Positions 60,125 to 64,000 of a stretch of 64,000 nt of DNA are shown here, piece by piece. The notes beneath the pieces were generated by a model that saw nothing but the letters and a program-made list of their open reading frames with translations, made no database searches and was not told the DNA's origin. The DNA is from Mesorhizobium sp. (GTDB lineage Bacteria; Pseudomonadota; Alphaproteobacteria; Rhizobiales; Rhizobiaceae). Position numbers and translations under genes: made by a program. Location of the stretch: positions 443,722-507,721 of the forward strand of contig NZ_JAMLIG010000002.1 in the NCBI RefSeq assembly GCF_023954305.1. The letters run 5' to 3'. The stretch's first letter is position 1; every line of letters begins with the position of its first letter.

Positions 60125-60535
60125 CTAGACTAGACCGAGCGCGATCAGGCTGCGAGCCGGCGCTGATTCGCCTAGCGGTATAAAATCCATACCGAGCGCC
60201 TTGCGCGTCTGCGAATTGTCGAAGCGCGCATGAAGCCCGAGCTTCGAAACGGAAGCGCGGGCGGCGGGATCGAATAGCGCAACCATCTTCACCGCGAAGT
60301 CCGGCAGTTCGCGGTTGGGCACCTTGCGTGCGCTCTCGCCCAGCCCCGTCCGCAGGGTGCGCGCGATGTCGATCATCCAGGCTGGCTCGGAGGCAACGAG
60401 GACGCGCCCCTGCGGAGTCAGTCCAGGATCGAGGTATCTCACCCACTCTCCCGACCTGGTCTCGAACTCGGGGGCTATGATCGCGACGAGACGTTTCGGC
60501 CAACAGGTTTCATAGAGACTCCTGCGGCGGCACAA
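60125..60535 (-). pseudogene. C-terminal remnant of an SDR (NAD-dependent epimerase/reductase) gene
   Basis: The frame encodes about 136 residues, of which the last 115 look like the C-terminus of an extended SDR protein (dihydroflavonol-reductase type): WMIDIARTLRTGLGESARKV, RELPDFAVKMVALFDPAARA, then a final helix at ARSLIALGLV. The Rossmann half with GxxGxxG and the Tyr-x3-Lys active site is absent, and the sequence before it (MCRRRSLYETCWPKR) is not SDR-like. The coding part has therefore lost its 5' two-thirds. The junction lies near 60490. It is unlikely to be functional. Confidence 0.7.
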
Positions 60536-60841
60536 GGTCGAAACATTGGAGGATGATCGTTACCCATCGCTCTAGTTCAGTCCCGGGCCAGGGAGGCAAC
60601 TCATGTCGATGCGCTATCAGGTTCGCATTCGCCATCCGGAACATGCGCACGTGTTCGCCCTTCGGATGAACGCGTCTCGCATCGATACTCTGGATCGGAA
60701 CACAGACCGGCATCGGCGCGAATTCCCGCCGTCGCCGGGTCAAATTGCGCGTCATGGCATGCGCTCGATGCGCCCGGCGGTACGATTGATTGAACGGGCT
60801 TGAGCCGATCGCGCCGGTGGCGGCGCCACTGGCGCGACGCT
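60536..60841. other. Gap between the SDR remnant and the TadG-like gene
   Basis: There is no gene that I can support. A 66-codon open frame at 60603-60803 has no family resemblance and a composition typical of random GC-rich sequence. A hairpin at 60811-60835 (GCGCCGGTGGC against GCCACTGGCGC, one mismatch) lies directly after the TadG-like stop and may end its transcript. The stretch near 60560 contains CGCTCTAG, a motif also found in other intergenic repeats here. Confidence 0.5.
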
Positions 60842-62071
60842 CTACCGCGACAGAACGATCGACGAAGCCGAGCCGGAGCCGCCACCGCCGGCTCCCTCGA
60901 ACGTCCAGTTTGCCGAGTTCAGGATCATCGTGTTGACCAGCATCGTCACCTTGCTGGCCTTGACGTTCGTCGTCGAGTTATAGGTGACGTCTCGGTTCGG
61001 CAGATAGATGAGGCCTTCGAGATATTCGCCCGTCGACCCGTTGAAGACGTATTGGCGCTTGTTCGCGTTGTTGCTTGCATTGCTCGTCTTCTCGAACATC
61101 AGCACACCGGAGTAGGTTCCCGTCGTCGGCGCGGTCGCGGACATCTTCAAAGATCCGTTCGCCTGGATCTTGCTGTCGGTATCCGGGAAATAGAATGTAA
61201 CGCCGTCCGCGATCACCGTGGATCCGGAATTGATGTTCATCGGACCCTTGATGATATGAAGCCCCGGTTTGAAGGTCACGGTCGGGCTGCCGTTGAAATT
61301 GACCCAGCAGTGGACACCGGGATTGAGCGTATGGCTGGCTCCGTCCTTCGCCCCTGACGTGGTGCAGGTCGGCGACACTGCCGGTTCGGGGATTTTGGTG
61401 AAATACGGGTCGGCGGCGACCGCGCAATTCGTCTCGAGCTTGGAGATTGTGCCGCCGTTCTTGATGTATTTGGTGCCCTTAACGCACAGCTTCGCCAGAT
61501 TGAGCGTCGAGCCGGCGTTCATGATGAAAGCCGGGTCCTGCGTCGAATGGACATGGATCTCGCAGCTCGGCGCCTGGATGTTCGCCCCCGAGTTGACGAG
61601 CAGCGCCTGTCCCGAATTCGCGAGGACGGTTATGCAGGGTCCGCCGGGCTCCTCGTCGGCAAAACGCGCCTGTGATCGCACGCTGACCGACAGCAGGTCA
61701 CCGAAGAGTGCCGATCCGAGACCCGTTCCGCTCTGCCAGCGAGCGGTGGCGTCGAGAACACCCTCGCCGAGGGCGAATTCGGCGACAGGACCGTCGCTCT
61801 TGTCAACGAATTCGGGGAAGGATGCGTTGAAGTAATCTGTCGCTTCGGCGACCTTCTCCTCGCCGCTGGCTCCGGTCAGGACGGCGCCGTCGAGGGCATT
61901 TTGCAGCCTCGACTTGACCCGCTGACCTTCGGTGTATTCGACGGCGATCGTCGCCACGACCATTAGCGGCAGAAGCGCGATTCCGATGTAAGGGGCGAGC
62001 GACCCTCCAGTGCCCGAGAGAAACGCTCGAAAGCCGAAATTCTTCTGAAACCTGAAACTGTCGTCTGACAC
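60842..62071 (-). CDS. TadG-like pilus assembly protein
   Basis: A 409-residue protein with one N-terminal membrane helix. GGSLAPYIGIALLPLMVVAT at about residues 23-42 with EYTEGQRVKSRLQNALDGAV is the TadE/TadG pattern of Flp-pilus minor components. The long C-terminal region has Asn, Gly and Ser-rich short repeats (VLANSGQALLVNSGANIQ, FIMNAGSTLNLAKL, MNINSGSTVIADGVTFYF), suggesting a right-handed beta-helix outside the membrane, and ends in a Gly/Ser-rich tail. It starts on GTG after GAGGGG. No other tad/cpa gene lies nearby, so it is an isolated copy. Confidence 0.82.
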   Translation of the reverse strand: MSDDSFRFQKNFGFRAFLSGTGGSLAPYIGIALLPLMVVATIAVEYTEGQRVKSRLQNALDGAVLTGASGEEKVAEATDYFNASFPEFVDKSDGPVAEFALGEGVLDATARWQSGTGLGSALFGDLLSVSVRSQARFADEEPGGPCITVLANSGQALLVNSGANIQAPSCEIHVHSTQDPAFIMNAGSTLNLAKLCVKGTKYIKNGGTISKLETNCAVAADPYFTKIPEPAVSPTCTTSGAKDGASHTLNPGVHCWVNFNGSPTVTFKPGLHIIKGPMNINSGSTVIADGVTFYFPDTDSKIQANGSLKMSATAPTTGTYSGVLMFEKTSNASNNANKRQYVFNGSTGEYLEGLIYLPNRDVTYNSTTNVKASKVTMLVNTMILNSANWTFEGAGGGGSGSASSIVLSR

Positions 62072-62276
62072 GCTGAGCCCCTCGCATCGCGCATTGGATA
62101 CAAGTGGATAACAATCGTGCGTTAATCCCCGGTGAAGCCGGTTCGCGCCCGCCGGATCCGCAGGGCGCCCGGCCACCATGTCGCATCCTTCATGCTTGTG
62201 GTCGCCGCTCCCGCTATCGCGAAGACTGGTGCGGTCCAATATGGCCGCGAACTCTGTCAGCCTGTCGGGGAAAAGC

Positions 62277-63845
62277 ATGTCCGAAGCCTCAGCCGATGCC
62301 ATTCCGGCTGCCCGCTCCCGCAGCGGTGGCCGCGCCGGCAAGCGCGCCGGCGGCTCGGCCGCATTCGAACAGCCGCCGTTCCGCCGCCTGAAACGGCCCT
62401 TCGCGCCGACCAACATCGTCTCGGAAGACGAGCTCGAATCGATCCACCGCGCCTCGTTGCGGGTGCTGTCGGAGATCGGGCTGGACGTGCTGCACGAGGA
62501 CGCGCGGCGAATCATGAAGGAGGCCGGCGCCGATGTCCGCGAGGGGTCGGAGCGCGTCCGCTTCGATCCCGACATGGTTCTGGAATGGGTCGGACATGCG
62601 CCATCCGAATACCGCGTCCATGCCCGCAATCCCGAGCACTCGATCGACTTCGGCGGCGACAACCTCGTTTTCGCCCAGGTGGCGTCGGCCCCGAACTGTT
62701 CGGACCTCGACAATGGCCGCCGCCCCGGCAACCAGAAGGACTTCCGCAACCTGGTAAAGCTCGCCCAGATGCACAACGTGGTCTCGGCCACCGGCGGCTA
62801 CCCGGTCGAGCCGATCGACATCCATCCCTCGATCCGCCATCTCGAATGCATCCGCGACCTGGCGACGCTGACCGACAAGGTGTTCCACATCTATTCGCTG
62901 GGCCGCGAGCGCAATCTGGACGGCATCGAGATCGCCCGCATCGCCAACGGTCTGTCGCGCGAGACGCTTCTCGACACGCCGGTCTGCTACACGATCATCA
63001 ACACCAATTCGCCGCTGAAACTCGACGTGCCGATGATGGAGGGCATCATCCAGATGTCGTCGCACGGGCAATTGGTGATCGTCACGCCGTTCACGCTGGC
63101 CGGCGCCATGGCGCCGGTGACGGTCGCCGGCGCCGTGGTGCAGCAGAACGCCGAGGCGCTCGCCGGGATCGCCTTCACGCAGATGGTGCGCAAGGGCGCG
63201 CCGGTCGGCTATGGCGGCTTCACCTCCAATGTCGACATGAAATCCGGCGCGCCCGCCTTCGGCACGCCGGAATACATGAAGGCGCAACTTCTCGGCGGCC
63301 AGCTCGCACGAAAGTACAATATCCCCTACCGCACCTCCAACACCTGCGCGGCCAATGCCGTGGACGCGCAGGCGGCCTATGAGAGCGTCTTTTCGCTGTG
63401 GGGAGCGGTGCAGGGCGGCGGCAATTTCGTCCTGCACGCGGCCGGGTGGCTGGAGGGCGGTTTGCGGGCCTCCTACGAAAAGATGATCCTCGACATCGAT
63501 CTGTTGCAGATGGTGACCGAATTCCTGTCGCCTCTCGACCTGTCGGAGGATGCGCTTGCCGTCGAGGCAATCCGCGATGTCGGCCCGGGCGGCCATTTCT
63601 TCGGCACCCAGCACACGCAGGACCGCTACAAGACGGCTTTCTATGCGCCGATCCTGTCCGACTGGCGCAACTTCGAGACCTGGGCCGAGGCCGGCTCGCC
63701 GACCGCGGTCGAGAAAGCCAACCGGATCTGGAAGGAGCGGCTGGGGAGCTACGAGGCGCCCGCCATGGACCCGGCAAGGCGGGAAGAACTCGACGATTTC
63801 GTCGACCGCCGCATCGCCGCCGGCGGCGCGCCGACGGATTTTTGA
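62277..63845 (+). CDS. Trimethylamine methyltransferase (MttB) family protein, non-pyrrolysine
   Basis: A 522-residue MttB-superfamily methyltransferase. A basic, low-complexity N-terminus (ARSRSGGRAGKRAGGSAAFE) precedes the barrel that starts FAPTNIVSEDELESIHRASL. DFRNLVKLAQMHNVVSATGG near residue 160, HGQLVIVTPFTLAGAMAPVT near 265 and SNTCAANAVDAQAAYESVFS near 355 are family blocks. There is no in-frame TAG, so the active-site pyrrolysine of true trimethylamine enzymes is absent, as in glycine-betaine-type relatives. A corrinoid partner is not in the window. GGGGAAAA precedes the ATG at 62277; a start 12 codons earlier is possible. Confidence 0.88.
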   Translation: MSEASADAIPAARSRSGGRAGKRAGGSAAFEQPPFRRLKRPFAPTNIVSEDELESIHRASLRVLSEIGLDVLHEDARRIMKEAGADVREGSERVRFDPDMVLEWVGHAPSEYRVHARNPEHSIDFGGDNLVFAQVASAPNCSDLDNGRRPGNQKDFRNLVKLAQMHNVVSATGGYPVEPIDIHPSIRHLECIRDLATLTDKVFHIYSLGRERNLDGIEIARIANGLSRETLLDTPVCYTIINTNSPLKLDVPMMEGIIQMSSHGQLVIVTPFTLAGAMAPVTVAGAVVQQNAEALAGIAFTQMVRKGAPVGYGGFTSNVDMKSGAPAFGTPEYMKAQLLGGQLARKYNIPYRTSNTCAANAVDAQAAYESVFSLWGAVQGGGNFVLHAAGWLEGGLRASYEKMILDIDLLQMVTEFLSPLDLSEDALAVEAIRDVGPGGHFFGTQHTQDRYKTAFYAPILSDWRNFETWAEAGSPTAVEKANRIWKERLGSYEAPAMDPARREELDDFVDRRIAAGGAPTDF

Positions 63846-63893
63846 GGCTTATGGCAGAACCTCGACCCCCACTCCGATCGGCTTCGCCGACCA

Positions 63894-63974
63894 CCTCTCC
63901 CCCGTTCGACGGGGGAGAGGAAGGGCGCGCGATCGGGCTTGGCTCCCCTCCTCTCCCCCCCGCGGGGGGAGAGG
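63894..63974. repeat. Two CTCTCCCCC hairpins
   Basis: CCTCTCCCCCG (63894-63904) pairs with CGGGGGAGAGG (63910-63920), and CCTCTCCCCCC (63950-63960) pairs with GGGGGGAGAGG (63964-63974), both perfect. They follow the MttB-family stop by about 50 bp and may protect or end that mRNA. They resemble the inverted repeat at 45718-45850. Confidence 0.75.
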
Positions 63975-64000
63975 CGTCGTACCGAAACGACCACGGAGTG

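Noticed and set aside
60603..60803. A 66-codon open frame in the gap before the TadG-like gene
   Set aside because: No family resemblance, Arg-rich composition and repeat-like surroundings.
62277..63845. Pyrrolysine-containing trimethylamine methyltransferase
   Set aside because: There is no in-frame amber codon, and no pyl genes are in view.

Overview
The window is a GC-rich chromosomal segment from an alphaproteobacterium of the Rhizobiales (Hyphomicrobiales), most likely near Phyllobacteriaceae/Mesorhizobium. That placement is inferred from gene content: the iron regulator RirA with TGA-N9-TCA operators, a hemP-hmuSTUV/hmuR heme locus, the acpXL-lpxXL very-long-chain lipid A cluster, an Lrp-type putR divergent from putA, two phasins, and several palindromic intergenic repeats. 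I saw no tRNA, rRNA, CRISPR array, prophage or intact insertion sequence.

Layout. 1-7300: a partial MaoC/NodN-like hydratase, an FMN-dependent alpha-hydroxy-acid oxidase, two phasins (one behind twin PhaR-like palindromes), a DUF445 membrane protein, groES-groEL and a GNAT acetyltransferase. 7300-15650: rirA, then the heme operon hemP-hmuSTUV on the minus strand, divergent from hmuR, two small proteins of unknown function and an IsdG-type heme monooxygenase on the plus strand. 15650-16780: a repeat-rich stretch. 16780-21650: putA, putR and a vapBC toxin-antitoxin pair. 21650-23350: a di-heme cytochrome c peroxidase with a YtkA/FixH-like partner. 23470-29400: sugar-acid metabolism (kdgK, galM, an aldehyde dehydrogenase, an Ldh-family oxidoreductase and an AEC transporter). 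29500-32000: a histidine phosphatase, a second PfkB kinase and a metallophosphoesterase.

32189-36977: the acpXL-fabF2XL-fabF1XL-adhXL-lpxXL operon, which adds a 27-hydroxy-C28-type acyl chain to lipid A. 37011-41545: soeCBA-type cytoplasmic sulfite dehydrogenase. 41638-44112: two co-linear 146-residue L,D-transpeptidases flanking an M20 peptidase. 44227-49292: a peptide/opine-type ABC importer whose two ATPases are fused. 49600-52630: a sulfotransferase, TerB, a 56-residue membrane protein, an AraC regulator and a VOC protein. 52640-58650: cobQ with a 20-codon leader ORF, an acyl-CoA dehydrogenase with mmsB (valine catabolism), an AhpD-like protein and an omega-aminotransferase. 58840-63845: an MFS transporter, the decayed C-terminal piece of an SDR protein, a TadG-like pilus protein and a non-pyrrolysine MttB-family methyltransferase.

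The most informative points are regulatory and structural: iron-responsive operators on rirA and on the divergent heme promoters, three PhaR-like palindromes, a vapBC operator, the loss of the catalytic Cys in FabF2XL beside an intact FabF1XL, the absence of fabZXL from its usual place, the cobQ leader peptide, and a nested 273-bp inverted-repeat element. No single new system is obvious. The best candidates for undescribed function are the two small proteins in the heme operon and the cobQ leader ORF.
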